Assembly: GCA_041655755.1 (NCBI GenBank)
Contig: JBBAEY010000042.1
Coordinates: 1 to 19,322, forward strand
Direction of reading: 5' to 3'
DNA: 19,322 nt
Source: JAAYFT01 sp041655755
GTDB lineage: Bacteria > Bacillota > Clostridia > Tissierellales > Tissierellaceae
Below, one piece after another: positions 1 through 7,597 of the stretch; the first letter of the stretch is position 1; every line of letters starts with the position of its first letter. Under the pieces are notes generated by a model that saw only the letters and a list, made by a program, of their open reading frames with translations, was not told where the DNA came from and did not search any database. A program made the position numbers and the translations under genes.

Positions 1-705
1 ATAGAAAACATCGGTGTTTGCATAGTGGATAACCCAAGAATATTATTTTTCCAGATTCACAACTATTTAAGAAATAACGAAAATTATAGAAGAAATGAAT
101 TTAAAACAAAAATAGGATCTGGTTGTAATATAAGTCAGCTCTCAAGTATTGCTAAGAATAATGTGATAATTGGTGATAATGTGGTTATTGAAGAATTTGT
201 AGTTATCAGAGAAAATACTACAATAGAAAATAATGTGATAGTAAGAGCTGGAACCATAATAGGTGGAACTGACTTCGAGTTTAAAAGGACAAGTGAAGAA
301 GTATTATCAGTTGAACATTTAGGTGGAGTAATTATAGGAAATAATGTTGAAATACAACAAAATTCAACTATTTGTAGGGCTATTTATCCTTGGGACAACA
401 CGATAATTGGTGATTATTCAAAAATAGATGATTTAGTTCAAATATCACATGGTGCAAAAATAGGAAGAGAAGTTTTTATAGTTGCACTATCAGGTGTTGG
501 AGGTCGAACAATAATTGGAGATAATACTTGGATAGGCTATAGTACAACTATATCTAATGGATTAAAAATTGGCAAGGATGTAAGAGTAAATATTGGAAGT
601 GTAGTAACAAAAAATGTAGCTGATGGTGAAAGTGTAACAGGTAATTTTGCAATAGAACATAGTTTGTTTATAAAACATATTAAAGAATTAAGCGGAGGGA
701 AATAA
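1..705 (+). CDS. LpxD-like hexapeptide-repeat acyltransferase (5' partial)
   Basis: Left-handed beta-helix acyltransferase of the LpxD/LpxA superfamily, probably N-acylating an amino sugar for the surface polysaccharide. The frame is open from base 1. A GTG at 25 could be called as a start, but the residues before and after it (IVDNPRILFFQIHNYL) match the 'vdNPR..F..i..yl' linker that precedes the beta-helix in LpxD, so the true start lies upstream and the N-terminal sugar-binding domain is cut by the window. About 170 residues of [IV]-G-x-x-[VT]-x-[IV] hexapeptides follow. The ISHG motif (His142 counting from the GTG) sits where LpxD has its catalytic His. It ends 2 bases before the next gene, so they form one operon. 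It is a diverged paralogue of the gene at 2795-3703. Lipid A synthesis is unlikely in a Gram-positive; the substrate is unknown. Confidence 0.85.
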   Translation: MENIGVCIVDNPRILFFQIHNYLRNNENYRRNEFKTKIGSGCNISQLSSIAKNNVIIGDNVVIEEFVVIRENTTIENNVIVRAGTIIGGTDFEFKRTSEEVLSVEHLGGVIIGNNVEIQQNSTICRAIYPWDNTIIGDYSKIDDLVQISHGAKIGREVFIVALSGVGGRTIIGDNTWIGYSTTISNGLKIGKDVRVNIGSVVTKNVADGESVTGNFAIEHSLFIKHIKELSGGK

Positions 706-707
706 AC

Positions 708-2030
708 ATGGATGTAAAACCACAGACAATAATAGATAAGATTAATTCAAGAGAAGCAATAGTTGCAGTTATAGGACTAGGCTATGTTGGTTTACCCTTA
801 GCAGTTGAAAAAGCTAGTGCAGGATTTAAAACAATGGGATTTGATATCATAAATGATAGGGTAAAAATAGTAAATGAAGGACGTAATTATATTGGTGATA
901 TAGTCGATTCTGAATTAAGTGAATTGGTGAAAAGAGGATTTCTATCGGCAACAACTGATTTTTCAATGATAAAACAGGCTGATTTTATTGCTATATGTGT
1001 ACCTACTCCACTTGATCAATATCAACAACCAGACATTAGTTATGTTAAAAGTGCTACTGAAAAGGTAGCAAAATATATGAAGGAAGGTTCTATGGTTGTT
1101 TTAGAAAGTACAACTTATCCTGGTACAACAGAAGAGTTAATAAAGCCTATATTGGAAAAAGGGTCAGGTTTGAAATGTGAAGAGCAGTTTTATCTTGCTT
1201 ATTCTCCAGAAAGGGTTGATCCAGGTAATAGGAAATTTAAAACAAAAAATACGCCTAAAGTTGTTGGAGGGATTGGTGAAGCATCAACAAAAATTGCAGC
1301 AGCCATGTATAGAAGTGTTTTAGATAGTGAGGTATTTGAAGTTTCATCTCCCAAGGTTGCTGAGATGGAGAAATTACTTGAAAATATATATAGAAATATA
1401 AACATTGGACTAGCTAATGAGATGGCTATTATATGTGAAAAAATGGATATAAGTGTTTGGGAAGTAATAGATGCGGCTAGTACAAAACCATATGGATTTC
1501 AGGCCTTTTATCCAGGGCCAGGACTTGGAGGACATTGTATTCCACTAGATCCATACTATTTAGCATGGAAATCAAGAGAATTCGATTATCATACTCAACT
1601 CATTGAGACATCTGGAATAATTAATGATAGGATGCCTTACTATGTAATAGAAAGAATTTCAAAAGTATTAAATAACTATAAAAAACCACTTAAGGATTCA
1701 AAAATTTTGGTTTTAGGTGTTGCATATAAACAAGATATTAGTGATTATAGGGAAAGCCCAGCTCTTAAAGTTATAGAGCTTTTAGAAAAAGAGCAGTGTA
1801 TAGTTGAATTTTACGACCCCCATATTGATAAATATGAATATAAAGGAAATTGGAAAAAAGGTTTAGAAAAAATTGATGCTAATGTTTTAAGCTCTTTTGA
1901 TATTGCTGTAATAACTACAATGCATACTAGCGTTGATTATGATTTAATTCAACAAAATTCCAAAGTAATATTTGACACTAAGAATGCGATGAAAGATATT
2001 GAGCAAAGAGATAACATAAGATTACTATAA
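708..2030 (+). CDS. UDP-N-acetyl-D-glucosamine 6-dehydrogenase (WbpA/WecC/TviB family)
   Basis: NAD-dependent UDP-sugar 6-dehydrogenase that oxidises C6 of a UDP-N-acetylhexosamine in two steps to the uronic acid, in the cytoplasm. The 440 aa are normal for the family. Visible motifs: Rossmann GLGYVGLPLA (residues 23-32), VPTPLD, ESTTYPGT, YSPERVDPG, the central-domain NINIGLANEMA, the catalytic GGHCIPLDP with Cys277, and the C-terminal nucleotide-binding LGVAYKQDISDYRESPA. A good RBS (GGAGGGA, 694-700) stands before ATG 708. Family members closest in motif make UDP-GlcNAcA or UDP-ManNAcA. With the WlbA/WbpB-type oxidoreductase at 3718 and the two acyltransferases, it fits a pathway to a 2,3-diacylamino-uronic acid. 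Exact substrate stereochemistry cannot be read from the sequence. Confidence 0.93.
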   Translation: MDVKPQTIIDKINSREAIVAVIGLGYVGLPLAVEKASAGFKTMGFDIINDRVKIVNEGRNYIGDIVDSELSELVKRGFLSATTDFSMIKQADFIAICVPTPLDQYQQPDISYVKSATEKVAKYMKEGSMVVLESTTYPGTTEELIKPILEKGSGLKCEEQFYLAYSPERVDPGNRKFKTKNTPKVVGGIGEASTKIAAAMYRSVLDSEVFEVSSPKVAEMEKLLENIYRNINIGLANEMAIICEKMDISVWEVIDAASTKPYGFQAFYPGPGLGGHCIPLDPYYLAWKSREFDYHTQLIETSGIINDRMPYYVIERISKVLNNYKKPLKDSKILVLGVAYKQDISDYRESPALKVIELLEKEQCIVEFYDPHIDKYEYKGNWKKGLEKIDANVLSSFDIAVITTMHTSVDYDLIQQNSKVIFDTKNAMKDIEQRDNIRLL

Positions 2031-2055
2031 TTTCAAAACTATAGGGAGGTAAGTT

Positions 2056-2790
2056 ATGAAATTTACCTATGATTCATATATAAATATGATAAATATGTTA
2101 AAGAAACATAATTATACCATATGTAACTATGATAATTATAAGCAGTATGATAAATGTGCTATATTAAGGCATGATGTAGATGAGAGCCTAGATTATGCAT
2201 ATAAATTAGCAAGGTTAGAATATGAAATTAATATAAATTCAACTTACTATATATTTATATCGTCAGATTTATATAATATTTTCTCAAAAAAATCAAATAG
2301 AATAATAAAAGAGATAGAGTCAATGGGCCATAAAATAGGTTTACATTTTGATGAGGTTAAATATCAAATAAATAACGAGGAAGAATTAAAAAAATATGTA
2401 AAAAAGGAAGCTAGTATAATGTCCACTGAGTTAAACATTGATATTAATTCTGTATCTATGCATAGACCGTCAAAATGGGTATTTGAAGGAGACATTAAAA
2501 TTGAGGGGCTAATAAACTCTTATTCTAAGGAATTTATACAAGAATTTAAATATGTATCAGATTCAAGACTAAATTGGAGAGAAAATATTACAGAAATAAT
2601 TTCTTCTAATGATTATAAAAGACTTCATATATTGACCCATGCTTTTGGATATAAAGATTTAGAGTTAAATCCTAAAGATATCTATTTGCAATTTTTGCGA
2701 GATAAAAAGGAAGAAATATATGAAGTGTTAGATGAAAATACAAAAAAATTAGATGAGTTCATAAATAAGGATGATTTTTTAAGGAGCTAA
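2056..2790 (+). CDS. NodB-fold polysaccharide deacetylase-like protein
   Basis: A 244-aa cytosolic protein without a signal peptide, resembling the carbohydrate-esterase-4 (NodB) fold found in O-antigen and capsule loci (WbmS-like group). The metal and catalytic signatures are recognisable: RHDVDES (His39, Asp40, Asp42), the HxxxxH element GHKIGLHFDE (His92, His97), MHRPS (His136-Arg-Pro) and ILTHAFGY (His195). RBS GGGAGG at about 2043-2048 precedes ATG 2056. The gene is very AT-rich. It lies 25 bases after the dehydrogenase and 4 bases before the next LpxD-like gene, so it is in the same operon. It could remove an N- or O-acyl group from a sugar intermediate, but this is inference; the activity of this branch is poorly known. 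Confidence 0.7.
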   Translation: MKFTYDSYINMINMLKKHNYTICNYDNYKQYDKCAILRHDVDESLDYAYKLARLEYEININSTYYIFISSDLYNIFSKKSNRIIKEIESMGHKIGLHFDEVKYQINNEEELKKYVKKEASIMSTELNIDINSVSMHRPSKWVFEGDIKIEGLINSYSKEFIQEFKYVSDSRLNWRENITEIISSNDYKRLHILTHAFGYKDLELNPKDIYLQFLRDKKEEIYEVLDENTKKLDEFINKDDFLRS

Positions 2791-2794
2791 ATAG

Positions 2795-3703
2795 ATGAGT
2801 AAAATTAAAATAAAGAGAATCTTACAATTTTTAGATGAAAGTGAATATAAGTATGAATTTATAGGCAACAGGAATGACTATGTATATGGTTTTTCGGAAA
2901 TAGATAATTATAATGAAAATACCATTTCATGGATAAAGAATAAAAATAAATTTGAAAATATTAAAGACAAGTTAGTGGGAAGAGGATTAATTATTATTCC
3001 TGTAATGGATGACATGAAAAAGTTAGAAAGTAATTTAATTACTACAGATAACCCAAAAAAAACATTCTTTTCTATATTAAAATATTTTTATGAAGAAAAC
3101 AATATAATTAAGATGGGAAAACATAATAATATTTCACCACTTTCTAATATTGCAGAAGATGTATCTATTGGGGATCATTGCATAATAGAAGATAATGTTC
3201 AAATTGGCTCAGGGACAAAAATTTATAATAATGTGGTCATAAAAAAAGGAATAAAAATCGGTAAAAACTGTGTCATAAAATCTGGTGCGATTATTGGAGA
3301 AGAAGGATTTGGACATATAGAAAATGATGACAATAGTTTGGAAAGGATACCACATTTAGGAAGTGTTGTTATAGGAGATGATGTAGAAATTGGTTCTAAT
3401 ACTTGTATAGATAGAGGTGTTTTATCTAATACAATAGTTTCTAACGGAAGCAAGATTCATAACCTATGCCAAATAGCTCATAATGTTTTTATTGACGAAA
3501 ATTGTTTTATTGCACCAAATACAAATATATTTGGAAGTGTAATAATAGGAAGAAATTGCCACATAGGAGGAGCGATGATTAAAAACCAAGTTAAAATTGG
3601 TAATAATGTATTAGTAGGAATGGGAGCAGTAGTAGTAAAGGATGTAGAAGACAATAAGGTGGTAGCAGGAGTGCCAGCGAAAGTAATTAGAGATAATTTA
3701 TAG
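2795..3703 (+). CDS. LpxD-like UDP-sugar N-acyltransferase
   Basis: 302-aa LpxD-type acyltransferase, complete. An N-terminal domain of about 100 residues ends in TDNPKKTFFSILKYF (from residue 84), the equivalent of the LpxD linker. It is followed by a long left-handed beta-helix of hexapeptides (about residues 110-285) and a C-terminal GVPAKVIRD tail common to LbetaH acetyltransferases. His229 in QIAHN corresponds to the catalytic His of LpxD; GEEGFGH (169-174) matches the LpxD GxxGFG segment. The RBS AAGGAG overlaps the end of the preceding gene. LpxD itself acylates UDP-3-acyl-GlcN in lipid A synthesis, but nothing else here indicates lipid A. An acyl or acetyl transfer onto a 3-amino sugar in the polysaccharide pathway is more likely. 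Donor (acetyl-CoA or acyl-ACP) is unknown. Confidence 0.85.
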   Translation: MSKIKIKRILQFLDESEYKYEFIGNRNDYVYGFSEIDNYNENTISWIKNKNKFENIKDKLVGRGLIIIPVMDDMKKLESNLITTDNPKKTFFSILKYFYEENNIIKMGKHNNISPLSNIAEDVSIGDHCIIEDNVQIGSGTKIYNNVVIKKGIKIGKNCVIKSGAIIGEEGFGHIENDDNSLERIPHLGSVVIGDDVEIGSNTCIDRGVLSNTIVSNGSKIHNLCQIAHNVFIDENCFIAPNTNIFGSVIIGRNCHIGGAMIKNQVKIGNNVLVGMGAVVVKDVEDNKVVAGVPAKVIRDNL

Positions 3704-3717
3704 AAAGAAGTGTTAAG

Positions 3718-4707
3718 ATGCAAAAACTTAAATTTGGAATAATTGGATGTGGAAGAATATCCACCCGCCATATAGATGCCATAATAAATAATAAGGATGA
3801 TGCAGAATTAGTAGCAGTCTATGATGTAGTAGAAGATTTATCAGTTGATAAGAAAAACTACTATGAGGAAAGAATAAAAGATGGTAATGTTATAGTCTAT
3901 AAAAATTATGAGGACTTTTTAAAGGATGAAAACATAGATATAGTGGCCATAGCCTCCATAAGTGGCTATCATGCCCAACATGCTCTAGATAGTCTTAATA
4001 ACAACAAACATGTTCTAATAGAAAAGCCTATAGCCTTATCCATAGAGGATACTGACAGAATAATAGAACTGGCTAAGGAAAAGAATAAAAAAGTAGGAGT
4101 AGCCCATGTAAATAGGTTTATGCCACCTATACAAAAACTAAGAAGGGCCTTGGAAGAAGGCAGGTTTGGAAAACTTATCCATGGATCTGCTAGGACTCTT
4201 TGGGCTAGGGATGATAATTATTATAAGGTAGCACCCTGGAGAGGAACGAAAGAATTTGATGGAGGAGTTCTAATGAACCAGTGCCTACATAATATAGACC
4301 TCCTTCAATGGATGCTAGGCCCAAATATAGAAAGACAAGCCTCAGAACTAGATACCTTTATAAGGGATATAGAGACAGAAGACTTTGGGGTAATTCTAAT
4401 GAGGTTTAAAGATGGGCCAATAGGCATAGCAGAAGGATCAGTCTGTGTATATCCTAAAAATCTAGAAGAATCCCTATCTATCCTTGGTGAAAAAGGAACA
4501 GTAGTTATAAAAAACAGAAAGATAGATACTTGGATATTTGAAGATGAAAGAGACTATGACTTTATAGAAGAGAAGGAAGAAGATATAGGTCATACAGCAT
4601 TATATAAGGATTATATAAAGGCTATAAGAGAAGATAGAGAGCCTTATGTAAATGGGGAAGAAGGTAAGAGGGTAGTGGAATTAATATTGAAGGCTTATGG
4701 GGGATGA
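3718..4707 (+). CDS. Gfo/Idh/MocA oxidoreductase, UDP-GlcNAcA 3-dehydrogenase-like (WlbA/WbpB type)
   Basis: 329-aa NAD(P)-dependent sugar oxidoreductase. The Rossmann motif is FGIIGCGRIS (6-15), followed by the family's IEKPIALS (Lys103), VAHVNRF, WRGT (174-177) and the catalytic-domain helix with GGVLMNQCLHNIDLLQWMLG (His191, Asp194). In this family WlbA/WbpB oxidises C3 of a UDP-N-acetylamino-uronate so that an aminotransferase can add the 3-amino group. The 6-dehydrogenase at 708 would supply such a substrate. The aminotransferase is not in the window and may lie upstream. The stop overlaps the next ATG (ATGA, 4704-4707). Base use is visibly less AT-rich, with many AGG, CTA and GCC codons, than the genes on either side, which suggests a mosaic origin. 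Confidence 0.82.
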   Translation: MQKLKFGIIGCGRISTRHIDAIINNKDDAELVAVYDVVEDLSVDKKNYYEERIKDGNVIVYKNYEDFLKDENIDIVAIASISGYHAQHALDSLNNNKHVLIEKPIALSIEDTDRIIELAKEKNKKVGVAHVNRFMPPIQKLRRALEEGRFGKLIHGSARTLWARDDNYYKVAPWRGTKEFDGGVLMNQCLHNIDLLQWMLGPNIERQASELDTFIRDIETEDFGVILMRFKDGPIGIAEGSVCVYPKNLEESLSILGEKGTVVIKNRKIDTWIFEDERDYDFIEEKEEDIGHTALYKDYIKAIREDREPYVNGEEGKRVVELILKAYGG

Positions 4708-5834
4708 GAAGAATGAAGAAAAAAGTATGCCATATAACTTCTTCACATGGGAGATACGATACTAGGATATTTCTAAAACAATGTAAATCATTAGTAAAAT
4801 ATGGTTATGATGTGATGCTCTTAGTTAATGATGATAAAGAAGACGAGATAGTAGATGGGGTAAAAATAATTTCTACTAAATTCAAACCAGTTAGCAGAAG
4901 AGAAAGGTTTTTAAATTCTAAAAAAAAGCTTTTTGAAATGGCTATTAAGATTGATGCAGATATATATACATTTCATGACCCTGAATTATTATTATTGGGA
5001 TATAGGCTTAAAAAAGCAAAAAAAGTTGTTATATTTGATAGTCATGAGAACTATCCAGAACAAATTTTAATTAAAAACTATATACCAATTTTTTTAAGAA
5101 AAATTGTAGCAACTCTTTATAAAAAAATCGAAACAGAAGTATGTATGAGATTAGATGCCGTCCTTTTTCCTAATTCTCTAAATGGAAAACATGTATTTGA
5201 AAGAAGAACAAGAATAACAGAGTTTATTGAGAATTTCCCTTTACTTGAAGAATTTAAATATAGCGAATATATTTCTGATTTAGATAAAAAAGACACAGTA
5301 TTATACATTGGCTCCATAACTGAGGCTAGAGGGATTACCACTTTAGTCAAGTCGGTATATATGGCAAATGCAAAATTAATACTTGCAGGAAAATTCCAAT
5401 CACAAAAATACTATGATGAGTTAAAGGAACTTACTGAATACTCATGCGTAGAATATAAAGGTGTTGTTAATAGAAAAGAGGTAGTAAATATTATTAATAA
5501 ATCTAAAATTGGTGTTGCAATAATTCGTAATATAGGACAATACAACAAATACGATGGATTCCCTACCAAAGTTTATGAATACATGTTAATGGGATTACCT
5601 GTCATTATTTCAAAGTATGATTACTCATATCAGGTTTTTAAGGAAAACAACTGTGGTATATGCGTAGATCCAGAGAATATTGATGAAATAGTAAAATCAA
5701 TAACTTTTTTATTAAATAATCCTGAACAGGCTAAATTAATGGGTGATAATGGTAAAAGACTAGTTAAGGAAAGATATAATTGGGATTTGGAAGAGAAAAA
5801 GTTGGTTGCCTTATACAATAAACTAATAGATTAA
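4704..5834 (+). CDS. Glycosyltransferase family 4 (GT-B fold)
   Basis: 376-aa cytosolic or membrane-associated glycosyltransferase that adds one sugar to the lipid-linked repeat unit. N-terminal domain: VCHITSSHGRYDTRIFLKQ and the donor-side TFHDPELLLLG and IFDSHENYPEQ motifs typical of this GT4 branch. C-terminal domain: VLYIGSITEARGI and the EX7E-like end PTKVYEYMLMGLPVIIS, where the nucleotide-sugar ribose is held. The start at 4704 overlaps the previous stop, but the GGGGGA Shine-Dalgarno stretch at about 4699-4704 is too close to it. The ATG at 4713 (protein MKKKVCHIT) has the better spacing and may be the real start. Donor and acceptor sugars cannot be told. Confidence 0.88.
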   Translation: MRRMKKKVCHITSSHGRYDTRIFLKQCKSLVKYGYDVMLLVNDDKEDEIVDGVKIISTKFKPVSRRERFLNSKKKLFEMAIKIDADIYTFHDPELLLLGYRLKKAKKVVIFDSHENYPEQILIKNYIPIFLRKIVATLYKKIETEVCMRLDAVLFPNSLNGKHVFERRTRITEFIENFPLLEEFKYSEYISDLDKKDTVLYIGSITEARGITTLVKSVYMANAKLILAGKFQSQKYYDELKELTEYSCVEYKGVVNRKEVVNIINKSKIGVAIIRNIGQYNKYDGFPTKVYEYMLMGLPVIISKYDYSYQVFKENNCGICVDPENIDEIVKSITFLLNNPEQAKLMGDNGKRLVKERYNWDLEEKKLVALYNKLID

Positions 5835-5879
5835 CTTGGATACATTATAGGGCCTATTACAAAAATACGTTAGAATACC

Positions 5880-5924
5880 TTAAAATTATTATTTATATTT
5901 AACATCTATAAATAATAATTTTAA
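5880..5924. repeat. 18-bp perfect AT-only inverted repeat (possible terminator)
   Basis: The two arms, 5880-5897 and 5907-5924, are perfect reverse complements with a 9-base loop (tttaacatc). The stem consists of A and T only. It lies in the 129-base gap between the glycosyltransferase and the polymerase gene. With a run of A on one side and T on the other it could be a weak two-way terminator or a cruciform. The lack of G/C makes a classical intrinsic terminator uncertain. Confidence 0.6.
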
Positions 5925-5963
5925 AATTAGTCATTTAATAATTATTAAGGAAAGGTTTTTCAA

Positions 5964-7259
5964 ATGTCAAATAAAACGATTATTAACAATGTGTTAGGAT
6001 TTGTTTTTGTTTTTCTGTATAAAATTGTACTTGATTATATTTATATTAACTTTGTGCATGAATTATATGCTTATAGTGGCTTTCTACTCAATATTAACTT
6101 TAATAAATACATATATAGTATTATATATTTAATTATGATTTATGCATTTTTGCCTAAGGATAGTAAAAAGCCATCTTCAGTAATTCTACAATTACATTTT
6201 ATTATAATGATAATACCTATGCTCAGTCTATATTCCCTTTCTAGTGAGTCTGGAATGTTTATGGGGTTAGTAAGTACACTTTTTATTTTACAGTGCGTGA
6301 TATTAAGAATGGTTCCAAATATTCAGATAAGCAGAATAAATAGTTCTTCAAAAATAATAAAGTGGATAGTTATTACAATTAGTATTGTTGTATATACAAA
6401 TATGATTGTAGCTAATGGATTACCATCATTAGGAGCCTTCGATTTTACAAATGTATATAATATTAGGAAGACAACAAACTATTCACATTTAATGGTATAT
6501 CTTGTAAATTGGCAAGCTAAGGTAATAAATCCATTTTTACTTACAACGTCGTATATTGAAAGGGATAAGAAGAAAGTTGCTGTTTCGATATTTTTACAGT
6601 TGTTTCTGTACTTAATAACAGCTCATAAAACCTTTTTATTTATTCCTATAGCAATATTAATTATTATGAAGGTAACTGAAAGCAACTTATTATTAGCAGT
6701 AATGACCTTTTTATCTTTTATAGGTTCTGGTATCTCTTATCTAGTTTATAATATATTTGGTAATATAACTATACCTTCACTTTTTATTAGAAGATTTTTA
6801 TTTGTCCCTGCTAAGTTAAAATTTAATTATTATGATTTTTTTTCACAGAACAAGTTTCTTTATTTTTCTGAAGGTGTGATAGGTAAAGTTTTTGGTATTA
6901 AATCTGTATATGAAATTAAGATACCTAATTTGATAGGGTACCTATATGGAAATAGCATTGAAACATGGGCTAATACAGGGTACCTAGCTGATGCTTACTC
7001 AAATATGGGAATATTAGGAATGCTTATAATGACGTTATTGTTTGTCCTCATACTAATAATGATAAATTCTTTAGGTAATAAGATTAGCAAAGAGCTAGTA
7101 ATTGGTCTTTCTTTATTTTCAATGCTATCATTAAACGATGGAGCCTTATTAACTTCACTTTTAACTGGTGGGTTATTACTATTATTATTGTTGTTATATT
7201 TATATTCTAACAACTCAAATAACTTAAAGGATAATAAGTTCTTTAAACATCCTAATTGA
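5964..7259 (+). CDS. Wzy-like oligosaccharide repeat-unit polymerase (putative)
   Basis: 431-aa polytopic membrane protein, rich in Ile, Leu, Phe and Tyr, with about ten to twelve predicted hydrophobic segments and a larger loop around residues 140-185 (PSLGAFDFTNVYNIRKTT, LVNWQAKVINP). That loop and the following HKTFLFIPIAILI segment resemble Wzy-type polymerases. Such enzymes join flipped lipid-linked repeat units outside the membrane. RBS AAGGAAAGG at about 5948-5955 precedes ATG 5964. Placement after a glycosyltransferase and before a flippase gene supports the role. Wzy proteins share little sequence, so this is a call from topology and context; an O-antigen-ligase-like protein is the main alternative. 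Confidence 0.6.
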   Translation: MSNKTIINNVLGFVFVFLYKIVLDYIYINFVHELYAYSGFLLNINFNKYIYSIIYLIMIYAFLPKDSKKPSSVILQLHFIIMIIPMLSLYSLSSESGMFMGLVSTLFILQCVILRMVPNIQISRINSSSKIIKWIVITISIVVYTNMIVANGLPSLGAFDFTNVYNIRKTTNYSHLMVYLVNWQAKVINPFLLTTSYIERDKKKVAVSIFLQLFLYLITAHKTFLFIPIAILIIMKVTESNLLLAVMTFLSFIGSGISYLVYNIFGNITIPSLFIRRFLFVPAKLKFNYYDFFSQNKFLYFSEGVIGKVFGIKSVYEIKIPNLIGYLYGNSIETWANTGYLADAYSNMGILGMLIMTLLFVLILIMINSLGNKISKELVIGLSLFSMLSLNDGALLTSLLTGGLLLLLLLLYLYSNNSNNLKDNKFFKHPN

Positions 7260-7597
7260 GCGAGTTTTATAATTTTAAGATATTAATTATATTAGCTTGA
7301 GTAAATTGCATATTTTAAAGTATCGATTTTACTAACTTTTATAGCTTCAAAAAAAGTGTTTCACCCCGTAAGTGTCGAATATATTAAGTGAGAAACAAAA
7401 CAACCCGAAAGGAGTGAAACTATTTATGTAATACAATACTAAAATGGAGTGATTTTGTTAATTAGTCAATAAGATTTAGGATTGAAAATCCCTTATTTTA
7501 ATAGGTTGGATTACTGTATTCTTTTTTACTAAATTATAAGTTGATAATTACGCAATTTCCTCAAGTATATTTTATCTAAAATTTTGGGGGACTTAAT
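7260..7597. other. 338-base gap with a possible decayed insertion-element end
   Basis: There is no credible gene here. The part 7358-7420 is flanked by an imperfect inverted repeat (GTTTCACCCC at 7358-7367; GGAGTGAAAC at 7411-7420). Straight after the right arm comes what looks like an RBS (AAAGGAG) followed by ATG-TAA at 7427, as though the first codons of a lost gene had decayed. A transposase relic is one explanation; no family could be named. The RBS GGGGG of the next gene is at 7586-7590. Confidence 0.35.

Noticed and set aside
1..3703. Lipid A biosynthesis genes, because of the LpxD similarity
   Set aside because: No LpxA, LpxB, LpxC, FabZ or BamA-like gene is present, and the neighbours are capsule-type sugar enzymes in a Gram-positive-like genome.
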